A stretch of DNA of 64,000 nucleotides, taken from NCBI RefSeq assembly GCF_036373705.1, contig NC_089852.1:2071300-2135299 (forward strand). The letters are read 5' to 3'. The translations under genes were made by a program, and so were the position numbers. Shown piece after piece: positions 1-26,370 of this stretch; positions within the stretch are counted from its first letter, which is position 1; each line of letters starts with the position of its first letter. The notes beneath the pieces are model-generated. The model saw nothing but the letters and a program-made list of their open reading frames with translations, was not told the origin of the DNA and searched no databases. This DNA is from Amia ocellicauda. Lineage: Eukaryota > Chordata > Actinopteri > Amiiformes > Amiidae.

Positions 1-3000
1 GCAGGAGGGGGCGGCCAGGGCGCTTGAGGGCTGCCGGCGAGGGGGGGCCACAGGAGGACTTCTGCAGGGTCTGGGGCGGGGCGCCTGGGGGGAGAGCAGA
101 CAATAACTCATTATGAGCTCCACTGGGGCGGTTAAACCCCCCCCCGGAGTGGCGTACCTGTGCTGTGCACCTCCTTGCGCACGGCCTCCAGCCCCCCTTG
201 GCTCTGGATGATGTGGAAGATGGCCTGCGACGTGCGCTGGTCCTGCAGGTCCGTCTTGCGGATCCCGGCCTTCACAAACAGCTCGACCAGCGCCGGGTCC
301 AGGTTGTCCACCTACAGGGAGAGAGGGACGGACACGCACACAAATAGGGAGGGCAGGCTTTGCGAATAAAGCTGAAGTCGTGAAAGTTATTGTTGACAAA
401 GACAAATATGACCGTAATAAAGCTTGTTCATGCACAATAACAGCGATCACCAGGACTCAGCGGAGTGAAGACGGTCAGTACTCACGTCGACATCGAAGCC
501 CGTCTCGGCGTGCCAGGCGATGTGGCTCAGGTGCCTGCAGACAACAAGAGCACAGTGGCCCTGAGACGCACAGCAGACAACAGCCTGAGGAGGGGGGGCA
601 GGTCTGTGGCAGTTCTGGCCCTTTGGAGGGGAACTCTATTCCTGGGGGGCCACAGTATCTTCATGTTGAACTGGACCGATTATGCCAGTTAACCAGTGGA
701 ATGAAGGACGTTTAAGAGCGGGAAACAAATGTGAAGGCGCACCCTGTGGACAGGAACTGGGAGGGGACAGACGGGACAGAGACGCACCAGCCCACAAACA
801 AACCAACAAAAACCAACTGCCGGGTGCGCGTCTCAGCGTGTACATGCAAATTTAACCACATTTAAACTCCAGGACGAGTTTGGAAAGCTCTCAACACACA
901 CACACACATTCCTCACTGGAAGTTGGTGGGGGAGCCGATGTCGTTCTTGTTAAGGCGCAGGCGCCTCCTGACCATCCGGCCGCCGGAGGAGCCCACGCTG
1001 TGCGCCCGGACCATCGGCGGGCAGACAGTGGAGCCCAGGCGGGAGGCCGGGGAGTCTGCGGGCGACAGCAAGCGTTAGATTCGCCCGCCCGCCTGCGAAA
1101 CCTGCGGAGATTCTTTAAAACAACTGCTGGAGTCTTTCTTGACCCAAATACACATTCTGCTTGCGTGCACGATTACACCGGGTTCATCAGACTAATTTAA
1201 AGAAAAAACAACTCGTTAATATGGACATTCAATCAACCACTGCAATTGTAAACCAATGAAAACACCCAAACATACAGCCTATGAAACTACGCAGGACAGA
1301 GAAATACCTGCTCTCCACTCGAGCTCTGCTCGTATATTATTTCGTTTATTGTAAATGGTTTTACCCATCATGACAACATTTCTCAGCAGCTCCATCTGTC
1401 TCGATCGCGCAGGGCAGCGGTGATTGATCTGCCGAGACCCCGCCCCCTCCCTTTAATAACCCCGGGCCGTTACGTCACAGCACAGCGTCAATTAAGCGGA
1501 TTCGTCACATTTTAAAATATCGTACTCGACCCACTGTTCTCAGTGCCCGCAGATTTTGAATTTCCTACACATCTTTAATGATAAATATCCAGTTTTAGCG
1601 CTGACAGTTTATTATTATTGTTGTTTGTTTTAGTTAAATTCAGGCTCCAATTAAACAATTTAGCTCAATTAACTTCAGGACTGGACTGCAAACATAGAGC
1701 CCATCACCCCGCTCCCCCAGTGCACTGTGCACTCCCCTCTCACTGTGTCCAGGTCCCCTCTCACTGTGTCCAGGTCCACTCTCACTGTGTCCCACGCTGT
1801 GTCTTAGGACATGGCTGATCCGGCGTTCCACGGCCACACGCAACACCAACGCTTCGCCCTCATCCGCAAAGTTTAGGCCCACCTGGCAGTCCTGCAGAGA
1901 GGGAGTGGACACAGTGCTGGTTGACCATAGCTCAGCGGCCTGACGCCCCCGGCCTCACTCTCCACGACACAGAGATCAAGTTCCTGCTCTACACAGATGA
2001 CCTGGTGCTGCTGTCGCCCAAAGAGCCGGGGCTTCAGCAGAGCCTGGCCCTGCTAGAGCAGTACTGCAGTAGAGAAATGGGCCCTGGCAGTCAATCTGGA
2101 CAAGACCAGAGTTATGGTTTTCTAGAAGAAAGACCAATCTCAAGGATGCATTCTGGGCAACACTGTATTAGAGCACTGCACCAGATACAACTACCTGGGC
2201 CTGAGCATCAGTGCGTCAGGGAGCTTCAGCCTGGCTCTAAACCCATTCAAAGACGAGGCACGCTGGCACTTCATGTCATAAAGACATAATTTGGGAAAAC
2301 AACAATACCAATAACTATTTGGATTAAAATATTCAACTCCATCATCCAACCAATCCTGCTATATGGGAGTGAAGTGTGGGGTCCCCACATGAACCTCAAT
2401 AACAAAAATTGGGACAAAAGCCCCACAGAAATATTTCACCTAGAATGTATTAAAAACATCTTACACGTACACAGAAACGCCCCCAGCATCGCCTGCAGAG
2501 CCGAATCAGGACTCTTCCCTCGGCACACAGCCGCACAAACAAGAGCAGCCAAGTTCTGGCTGCACCTGAACACAGCAGAGCCCCAGTCCTACCAATACAA
2601 GGCCCTACTGAGCAGCCAGCTCTCCCCAGACAAGGACCCCCTTGGCCGGCTGGCTCTGAGGCTCACAGAGCCCGAACACACAATGACCAAAACAACAACA
2701 ATTGGGAAAATTGACATGTACCTGAAAAGCAAATACACAAAAGAATGGAGACACGAATTAGAATTACAAAACAAACTGGAATGCTACCGGCCCTGAATAG
2801 AAACATTAAACTGGCTGAATACTTAAAAATCCAAAATATAAAAGAGAGACAAAATCTAACTAAATACAGGCTCAGTGGCCACAGCCTCGCCAGTGAAAAA
2901 GGCCGCTACAGAACATTCTGGGCTGCCAGAGAAGAGCGGCTGTGCAGCCAGTGTGACCTGGGGGAGGTCGAAACAGAGGCGCACGTCCTGCTGTCCTGCC

Positions 3001-3919
3001 CTAAATACACAAAAATCAGGGAGACATACTTAAAAATATTCAAAATGCATATCCCTGAGTTCAGCACGATCCCCGATTGCTGCAAACTCCCCGTCCTGCT
3101 GGGAGAGGAGGAGCGCACCGCCATCTTAGCAGCGCAATGTGTCCACCTGCCTCAGCCTGCGGGACAGAGAGACACCGGCCTGCGGGACTCCATTTGCAAA
3201 ACAAAACAAAGTAAAAACAGTCGGGTTCATTGCCTTCTTCGGTGTCATGATTGTCATGACACAGATTTTGATACATACGCCAGATATGGTTTATATTCTA
3301 TTTTATTTGATTTGATTTGATTTAATTTGATTTGATTTGATTTATTCGTTCCACTGTATCTTGTATTGCTATGTTTGGTTTGTTTGATAGAACATTTGTA
3401 TCTGCTTTGGCAATATTGTGATCGGTCACGCCAATAAAGCACCTTTGAATTTGAATTTGAATTTGAGAGAGAGAGAGAGAGAGAGGGGTGGAGGGGGTGC
3501 ACTCACGTCTCCGGGGAAGGTGTGGAAGAAGGGCCGAGGAGCCGAGTATCTGAACGGCTGGTACAGCTCCTGCTCCCACAGCAGCATGGCCTTCTGAACA
3601 CAACACAACACAGCACAGAGCACTGAACACAACACTACACAGCACAGAGCACTGAACACTACACAGCACAGAGCGCTGAACACTGAACACAACACAGCAC
3701 TGAACACTGAACACAACACAGCACAGAGCGCTGAACACTGAACACAACACAGCACTGAACACTGAACACTACACAGCACAGAGCGCTGAACACTGAACAC
3801 AACACAGCACATTTAATTACCAAACTGCATTTTATTCTGTATCTTATTTATTTACTGTATTTTCTGTATGTATTGTCTAAATGCTTTGGCAACTAACACA
3901 CCAATAATGCAACTTAAAT

Positions 3920-3995
<76 letters not shown>

Positions 3996-4621
3996 CCTTG
4001 TGGTCTGTCTCACCTGGAGACAGTAGAGACGCAGGAAGTAGGACCTGGCGGCTCTGTCCTTCACCAGGCAGACGACCCCGCAGCGTGAATCTCCCCAGAC
4101 CCCCCCCGGAGCTGTCAGGAACACCTGCGCCACCGCTGCTGCCAGCACCTGGGGGACAGACACGGGTTGGACAGCAGGCTGGCACAGCGGCGCGGCGCCC
4201 ACTCACTCACGGATTGTGGGCCCAGACTGCCGACAGGTCATCGACACACTTGCCTCTAGCTCTGCAGTGCAAGAACAGCACCGCTACACACGGCTACACT
4301 CAGTACTGTACCACAGGGTGTGTGTGTGTCAGTGAGCAGGAGACAAACTGCTGGCTAATTTGACTAATAGTCATTCACACACACTCACACAAACACTCAG
4401 ACATTCACACACTCACACTCACACAAACTCTCATTCACAAAACAGCCTTTGCAACAGAGCTCCAGTGCTGAGGGGTCAGGGAGCACCCAGGCTGTCCCTG
4501 TCTCCTGTCCCTGTCCCCCGCTGTCCTGCACCTGTGAAACAAACCCAGGGAGGTGTTGGGGACTCACAGAGCTCCTGTGTCCAATCAGCGAGGAGAGCAG
4601 GGTGTTGTGTGCAGGGGACAT
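1..4621 (-). CDS. was: WASP-family actin nucleation-promoting factor (5' part; WH1 + GBD/CRIB)
   Basis: Activator of Arp2/3-driven actin branching, switched by Cdc42 (family knowledge). Exons seen on the minus strand: 4568-4621 (ATG at 4621), 4014-4148, 3507-3593, 1786-1891, 917-1055, 486-534, 158-311 and 1-84 (runs off the edge). All have AG/GT borders and phases that join into one frame. The first four encode a WH1 domain (motifs CGVVCLVKDRAARSYFLRLY, LLWEQELY, FFHTFPGD, GLNFADE). The next three encode the GBD/CRIB (NDIGSPTNFQHLSHIAW, GFDVD, NLDPALVELF, SQGGLEAVRKEV). Exon 1-84 begins the proline-rich region. The linker between WH1 and CRIB is much shorter than in mammalian WASP and almost lacks prolines. 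The true start may lie in an unseen upstream exon, because the first exon reads open through ATG (SAL before MSPAHN). The VCA end lies outside the window. It could be was or a divergent fish paralogue; N-WASP is less likely. Confidence 0.82.
1390..1500 (-). promoter_or_regulatory. Promoter-like GC box and CRE inside a WASP-like gene intron
   Basis: On the minus strand a CRE-like TGACGTAA (about 1470-1477) lies next to a GC box, GGGGGCGGGG (about 1438-1449), in CpG-containing sequence between the exons at 1786-1891 and 917-1055. Downstream, exon 917-1055 holds two in-frame ATGs before the CRIB. An internal promoter giving a WH1-less product is therefore possible. No TATA box or mapped start supports this. 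Confidence 0.3.
1786..1891 (-). other. was: WASP-like exon 4 with tandemly repeated donor sites
   Basis: This exon encodes the end of the WH1 domain (DCQVGLNFADEGEALVLRV). I chose the donor at 1785 because it alone gives phase 1, which fits the next exon at 1055. The donor (ACACA|GTGAG) lies in a 21-bp tandem repeat, and identical donors follow after bases 1765 and 1744. The unit is 7 codons and the extension is open, so the other donors would add 7 or 14 residues without shifting the frame. Confidence 0.7.
1925..3490 (+). mobile_element. Degenerate non-LTR retrotransposon (LINE), 3' half
   Basis: Translation of the plus strand gives the end of a reverse transcriptase palm domain (FLLYTDDLVLLSPKE, with YTDD in place of the usual YADD). 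Further 3' blocks follow in shifted frames, ending in a CCHC-type cluster (LCSQCDLGEVETEAHVLLSC). Stops and at least two frameshifts make it inactive. The 3' end has AATAAAG, then three TTTGAA repeats and a GA tail. It fills WASP-like intron 3 from about 30 bases beyond the exon 4 acceptor to about 17 bases from the exon 3 donor. The family was not identified; a zf-RVT cluster of this kind occurs in several LINE clades. Confidence 0.85.
3825..3990 (+). mobile_element. Short 3'-end copy of the same LINE, with a long GA tail
   Basis: It shares the stretch AATGCTTTGGCAA, then CCAATAATGCAACTTAAATTGAATTGA, diverged from the 3' end of the LINE at 1925-3490, and runs into an uninterrupted (GA)n from 3926 to 3990. 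It sits in WASP-like intron 2, about 23 bases from the exon 2 donor. Confidence 0.65.
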
Positions 4622-5282
4622 CAGGGCGCTGTGCACCCTGCCAGCCTGCGCGCCAGGGGGTACTGCGTCCACCCCCTGTCCCTCTCTCTCTCCCTGCATG
4701 TGTCTCTCTGTTCCTCCCTCTCTATGTCTCTCTTCCTCCCTCTCTCTGCCTGCCTGTGCCTCACGCTCTCTCCACTCCACCCCTCACTCTGTTTCTCTGT
4801 GTCCCTCAACTTCAGTCTGTCTCTCTCTATCCCTCTGTCTCTCTCTGTCCCTGTCTCTGTCTCCGTCTCTATCCCTCTGTCTCTCTCCGTCTCCCTCTCC
4901 CAGGAAGTGGCTCGCTCAGACGCCCTACAGCGCACTTCCTCTCTCATGCAAATCTGACACCCCCCCGCGCCGCTCTAATCCACTCATGAACGGAGCTATG
5001 CTGTCCGTTGGTCACATATAGGATCCACACACTTACCTCAGTCAGGTGCGGATGTGTGAAGAGCTTCCAGTGTCAGTGTTCACATGGGTTTCAAACACAC
5101 ACATAACCCCCACCCCCACCCCCACACACTCAACATCACACACCTACACTCACACAGACACACACACCCTCCCCCGCACACACTTAACACCACGCACCCA
5201 CACACACTCACACTCAGACACACCCACACACTCACTCAAAAACAGACACACACACAACCGATTTTTAGAGATGTTTAAAAAA
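4622..5282. other. Interval between the WASP-like gene and mapkapk3
   Basis: This interval is pyrimidine-rich (CTCTGTCTC-type, about 4675-4905), with CA/CCCACAC repeats at about 5096-5260. The upstream exon and promoter of the WASP-like gene should lie here, but I could not fix a start exon or transcription start. The many translated frames here are repeat artefacts. Confidence 0.5.
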
Positions 5283-5288
5283 TTTATT
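5283..5288 (-). promoter_or_regulatory. Polyadenylation signal AATAAA, mapkapk3
   Basis: AATAAA on the minus strand about 400 bases after the mapkapk3 stop codon, just beyond a (TAA)n run. It is the best candidate for the 3' end of mapkapk3; the cleavage site was not determined. Confidence 0.5.
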
Positions 5289-5322
5289 TTTGGAAAAGGA
5301 CCAGAAAAACAAACAAACAAAC

Positions 5323-5323
<1 letters not shown>

Positions 5324-5373
<50 letters not shown>
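5324..5373. repeat. (ATA)n microsatellite in the mapkapk3 3' UTR
   Basis: About 16 uninterrupted ATA/TAA units between the mapkapk3 stop codon and the AATAAA signal, so probably transcribed. Confidence 0.9.
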
Positions 5374-5374
<1 letters not shown>

Positions 5375-5689
5375 TCTCTGCAGACAGTGGATCTGTGATG
5401 CCGTTGAAGAGTCTGCTCAGTGCTGGGGGGCCTGGGAGGGCTGTACAGTATTTTTGGGGGGGTAAGGTATTTACACCATCATCTGATCACCCCCCCCCCG
5501 CCCCCCATTCGAGAGGAAGCTGTTTGTTCCTCTCCCTCCCTGGCTCTTCCTGCTTTCTCTCAGGACTTCCCTCCACCTGTTGGCTGTTACAGACACTGCT
5601 GCACCTCCCTCCCCTCCCCACCCCTCTGCTCCCTCCATGGCTGTTCCAGATAGCGGCCGTCCCCCTCCTGCCCCCGCTGTCCGCCCAGC

Positions 5690-20190
<14,501 letters not shown>

Positions 20191-20197
20191 GACTGAA

Positions 20198-20412
20198 GCC
20201 CCCGGATGATGGCTCCACCCTGCCCCCTGGACGATGGTCCCACCCTGCCCCCCGGATGATGGCTCCACCCTGCCCCCTGGACGATGGTCCCACCCTGCCC
20301 CCTGGACGATGGTCCCACCCTGCCCCCTGGACGATGGCTCCACCCTGCCCCCTGGACGATGGTCCCACCCTGCCCCCTGGACGATGGTCCCACCCTGCCC
20401 CCTGGACGATGG
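20198..20412. repeat. Minisatellite, unit about 26 bp
   Basis: About eight copies of a unit around GACGATGGTCCCACCCTGCC, intergenic between mapkapk3 and the dnah1 3' end. Confidence 0.92.
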
Positions 20413-20625
20413 CGCTGGTGTTCAGGTGCTGCGCTGGAGTCACTGTCCTCTGCTCCTTCTCTCACTGCCCCCCCGCTGTCTGCTCTCTGTGTCTAATGGA
20501 GGCCCTGGCAACCGAGAGCCCTAATTCAATAGATCCCAGCGATCGAAGGGAAACTGCAGACGGGAGCGGGTTTCTCACTGCGGGATTTCTCCTACCAGTG
20601 GGAAAGCTGGAGCACAAAAGACACA

Positions 20626-20675
20626 AACACACAGACACACTCACACACACACACGCGCACACACACACACACACG

Positions 20676-20707
<32 letters not shown>

Positions 20708-20729
20708 CACACACATGCACACACACACT

Positions 20730-20761
<32 letters not shown>

Positions 20762-20765
20762 CACA

Positions 20766-20813
<48 letters not shown>

Positions 20814-20831
20814 CACATGCACACACACACT

Positions 20832-20863
<32 letters not shown>

Positions 20864-20867
20864 CACA

Positions 20868-20908
<41 letters not shown>

Positions 20909-20930
20909 ACTCACACACACACACACAGTA
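20626..20930. repeat. CA/GCACAC satellite
   Basis: CA repeats with GCACAC and CTCACAC variants arranged in about 125-bp repeated blocks; intergenic. Confidence 0.92.
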
Positions 20931-21458
20931 GCCAGCAGTGAGAGCTGTGCTCAGCAGCAGTTTTCTCTGGTTACACCGGAGTGGCAGCAGTCCTGCTTCC
21001 ATGACCTCACGCTGCTGCGATGCTGTGGCTGCCTGGTGTGAAATAGCAGGAGCAGCACGAGGAGAAAGAGAAGGAAAAGAAGGAAACACACACACACACG
21101 AACACGCACACACGCACACGCACACAGACACACACACAGACACATAGAAACACATAGAAACACACACACACTCACACACACACGCACAGACAGCCTTCAG
21201 GGTAACCTCTGCTGCTCTGTCAGGCTGGAATAAACTGCACACTCATGATAATAATGAAGAAATGAATCATGGACACAGGACCGGAAGAGCACGTCTACGG
21301 CAGCAGACACGACCGCGGCCCTCAGCAGAGCCTGAGGCCGGCCCCCCGCTGCAGCCCCCCGCACACACTGCCACGCCCCCCTGTGGAACACTGTTACGAA
21401 ACGTGACCAACAACAGCAGCAAGAGAAGGACAACGAAACGCGACATCAAATGATGAAG

Positions 21459-21464
21459 TTTAAT
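21459..21464 (-). promoter_or_regulatory. Polyadenylation signal ATTAAA, dnah1
   Basis: ATTAAA on the minus strand about 45 bases after the dnah1 stop codon. It is the common variant signal and would give a very short 3' UTR. Confidence 0.5.
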
Positions 21465-21508
21465 GAACTGTTTTCATGTGTAAGTCTGAGGACTCGTGAA
21501 CGGGGGGG

Positions 21509-24500
21509 CTAGTAGTCCAGGGCGCAGATGAGAGCCACGCCGCGCTTGATCCAGTGCGTCTGCGGCCGCTGCGTGGGCAGCTCCACCGCGATCACGTAGT
21601 TGGTGGAGTGACCAGTGGTGGACAGGGTCCCTGCGAAACGATTGGACAGAGAGTCAACCCACAGAGAGGCCTGCAGACACACACACACACACACACAACA
21701 CAGACACACACACACAGACACAACATAGACACACACACACAGACACAACATAGACACAACACAGACACACACACACACACACACACACACAACACAGACA
21801 CAACACAGACACACACACACTCAACACAGAGACACACACAGACACAACATAGACACAACACAGACACACACACACACACAACACAGACACAACATAGACA
21901 CAACACAGACACACACACACAGACACAACATAGACACAACACAGACACACACACACACACACAACACAGACACAACATAGACACAACACAGACACACACA
22001 CACTCAACACAGAGACACACACACACACACACAACACAGACACACACACAGACACAACATAGACACAACACAGACACACACACACACACAACACAGACAC
22101 AACATAGACACAACACAGACACACACACACTCAACACAGAGACACACACACACACACACAACACAGACACACACACAGACACAACATAGACACAACACAG
22201 ACACACACACACTCAACACAGAGACACACACACACACAACACAGAGACACACACACACACAACACAGACACAACACAGACACACACACACACAACACAGA
22301 CACAACATAGACACAACACAGACACACACACACTCACACACAGACGCACACACAACACAGAGACAGACAGACACACACACACACACAGACACACACACAG
22401 ACACACACACAACACAGACACACACAGACACACACACAGACACACACACAACACAGAGACACACACACACAGACACACACAGACACACACACACACAACA
22501 TAGACACACAGACACAACATAGACACAACACAGAGACACACACACAACACAGAGACACACACACACACAGACACACACAGACACATACACACACACAACA
22601 CAGAGACACACACACAACACAGAGACACACACACACAGACACACACAGACACACACACACAGACACACACACAACACAGAGACACACACACACAGACACA
22701 CACAGACACACACACACAGACACACACACAACACAGAGACACACACACACAGACACACACAGACACACACACACATACACACACACAACACAGAGACACA
22801 CACACAACACAGAGACACACACACACAGACACACACAGACACACACACACACATACACACACACAACACAGAGACACACACACACACACACCAAGACCCT
22901 GTACAGAGGAGCTGATACACAGAAGGTTGCCCTTGAAAGAGGCTGTACTTGAGACAGAGGGACAGAGAGAGGGGGAGAGAGAGGGAGGTGAGATAGAGGA
23001 GAGCAGGGCCCTGAGCCCTGGCAGCGGCGCACTGATCGCACTGCAGGAAAACCCCAGGCTCCCAGCCCAGGCCTGCCTGGGACAGAACAGACAGACACAC
23101 AAACACACACACTGCCTGACACACATACGAGGTGTCAAAGTGCCCACTGACAGGCACACTCACACACTCACACACGCACACTGGACTGACCTGTACGGGT
23201 CTATGTTGGTCGGGTCTGGTCTGTACTGGTCTGTACGGGCCTGTATTGGTCGGGTCTGATCTGTATGGGTCTGTACGGGTCTTTATGGGTCGGGTCTGGT
23301 CTGTACGGGCCTGTATTGGTCGGGTCTGGTCTGTATGGGTCTGTACGGGTCTTTATGGGTCGGGTCTCGTCTGTACGGGTCTTTATGGGTCGGGTCTGGT
23401 CTGTACTGGTCGGTACGGGTCTTTATGGGTCGGGTCTGGTCTGTACGGGCCTGTATTGGTCGGGTCTGGTCTGCTGGGCATACCTGCGCGGGTCAGGGTC
23501 TTGTAGATGGGACTGATGTAGATCCCGCTGGCAGGGGGGCGCCGGTGTGGCGTGGGGATGAGCCACAGCACGGCCATCTCCGTGTGCAGCTCCTTGGGTC
23601 GCGACTCCACCAACTGTTGCGACGGGGGGTCCCAGCGCGCCCCCTCCAGGAACAGCCCGTGCACATAGCAGCCGGTCTCCGGGCGGCGGGTCAGCTCACC
23701 CACGGGCTGCCCCAGCACCTGGGGGGCAGGAGTGACCATACAGAGAGGGGAGTCAGAGGCTGCGGTCAGGCCCTCCCCCTCCCCTCTCCTCTCCTCATCT
23801 CCCCTCTCCTCCCATCCCTCTCCTTTCCCTCCCCTCTCCTCTCCTCCCCTCTCTTCCTATCCCTCTCCTCCCCTCTCCTCCCATCCCTCTCCTTTCCCTC
23901 CCCTCTCCTCTCCTCCCCTCTCTTCCTATCCCTCTCCTCCCCTCTCCTCCCATCCCTCTCCTTTCCCTCCCCTCTCCTCTCCTCCCCTCTCTTCCTATCC
24001 CTCTCCTCCCCTCTCCTCCCATCCCTCTCCTTTCCCTCCCCTCTCCTCCCCTCTCTTCCCCTCTCTTCCCCTCTCTTCCCCTCTCCTCCCATCCCTCTCC
24101 TTTTCCTCCCCTTTCTTCTCCACCCATCTCCTCCCCTCTCCTCTCCTCATCTCCTCTCCTCCCATCCCTCTCCTCTCCTCTCCTCTCCTCTCCCTTCCTC
24201 CCATCCCTCTCCTCTCATATCCTCTCCTCCCCTCTCCTCCCATCCTTCTCTCCTCTCCCTTCCTCTCCTCTCCTCTCCTCTCCTTCCCTCTCCTCTCCTC
24301 TCCTTCCCTCTCCTCTCCTTCCCTCTCCTTCTATCCCTCTCCTCTCCTCCCATCCCTTTCCTTTCCCTCCCCTCTCCTCTCCTCCCATCTCCTCCCATGC
24401 CTCTCCTCTCCTCTCCCTCCCTCAGTCTCACTCTGAAGTCGAAGGCGATGGTGTCAATGGACAGCTGGGAGCGCCGGGCGAAGTTCTGCAGCGTCCCGGT

Positions 24501-25888
24501 CAGGAAGGCCTGCGGGAAGAAGAAGCCGCTGATCCAGAACACGGCTGGGATCCCCTCGTCGATCCAGCGCTGCAGGAACCTCATCCGCTGGCGCAGGTCT
24601 GACACCCAGGAGGCCAGCGGCTTCAGGGAGGGGTAGGCCTGCGGGGGGGGGCGTGAGAGAGGACGAGACAGGGTGAGACAAGGAGAGGGAGGGGAGAGGG
24701 ACAGACAGGAGTCCACTTTTAACACAAGCTGCACAAACGGTCGTCCAGTTAACCGAGCCGGTTTCATCTGTGATCGCTATTGAAATCTGAAGCGCACAGC
24801 GACGCTCTGGCCCATCGTGGCTCCTGCGATCAGATGTCCAGGTCAAGGGTCAAGGGTCAGGGGTCAGGGGTCAGGGGTCTTGCCTTGGCCTTCCACATGT
24901 CGGGCACGCTGTTGTTGAACAAGCTGTTGGCCATCAGCTCCAGCTCTGATGACATCACCACCAGCCCCTTCAGGGCCTTGCCCAGCGCCCGGAGGCTCTG
25001 CGTGATCACCTGCAGCAGGCGGTTGTACCTGAGACACACAGAGGGAGGTGTGGGTTGGGGGGGTCAGTGTGAGTGTGAGTGTGTGTGTCAATGAGTGTGT
25101 CAGTGTGAGGGTGTCAGTGTGAGGGTGTCGGTGTGTCAGTGTGAGCATGTCAGTGTGTGTGAGGGTGTCAGGTGGGGCAGTACCTGATGACCTCCTGGAT
25201 CAGCACCGTGTTCATGGACTCCTCGTACAGCACGGGGAACCGGCTCAGCACCTCCTGCAGACCGATGGGCGCCGGCACCCTCTCCACAAGCCCGACCAGC
25301 ATCTCCTCCACGATCTGCCAAGAGAGGGGCAGCGCTCAGCACGGCGGGGGGGGCACACACAGTGTTTAAAATACTATGGGGGGGGTTCAATACACAGAAA
25401 GATGAAGAGCAGGAATCACAGACTCTGAGCTCTGACCGCGGTGGTTACGTCATTGAAATAGCTCAGACCCAGACTCTCAAGGGAAGGACTCGGTGGCCGT
25501 GGAGTAGAATGTGAAGGTGTGGGGGGGGTTAGTGTGGCCCTAGGCTCCCTGCCCCCCCCAGCTCCGCTGCCCTTGGGAGGATGGCGGAGGGACAGTACAA
25601 TCGTTTGTCTTTTCATCTTTTAGCAATGCAGTGTCGGGGGGGTACCTCTCCTATCTCTCCTCTACCAGAGTACACACTCCCCCCCCCCGTCTCCTATCCC
25701 CAGACAGCCAGTACCTCCTCCCGGGCCCGGCCCCCGCTGGCCGCGGCTCTGGGCTGCAGCTGCAACACGGCCCCCAGCAGAGCGAAGGTCTCGTTCTGGG
25801 CAAAGGTGATGTTGGCGTTGTCATGCAGGCCGAATATCTCAGGTGTGTCGTTGATGGGCAGAGTCCTGATATAGTCCAGGTAACCCTG

Positions 25889-25927
<39 letters not shown>

Positions 25928-26324
25928 GGAGAGAGGGAGGGAGGGGGAGAGAGATGGAGAGAGGGAGGGAGAGGCAAACAATGAAACAAATTAATCTAAA
26001 CCTGGAAAACAATTATAAACGACATTGGAAAATCTAATCAGATCAAACAACGAGCTACAGCGCTATCTGTCCCTGGCAGGACATCGGCTCAGGGTTCAGA
26101 GCACAGACAAACCCCGAGCACAGCCTGGCCTGAAAACTGGCCGACACGAAGCCCCCTGCACGGCCAAAGAAGAGCGGCGGTGCGGGCCCCGGGGGAGCGG
26201 CTGAGACAGAGCTGCACGTCTGTTGTCCTGCTCTGAATACACACACATACTGGAGACACACCTCCCTCAATCGGAAAGCAACGTAGCAGATTTTAACCCC
26301 CCACATCACGATATACAAGTCCTC

Positions 26325-26370
<46 letters not shown>

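Noticed and set aside
2518..2524. Loss of the AAA4 Walker lysine as an unusual dnah1 defect (protein positions)
   Set aside because: GVGGSGR with Arg at this place is shared with human DNAH1, so it is a family trait and not a mutation.
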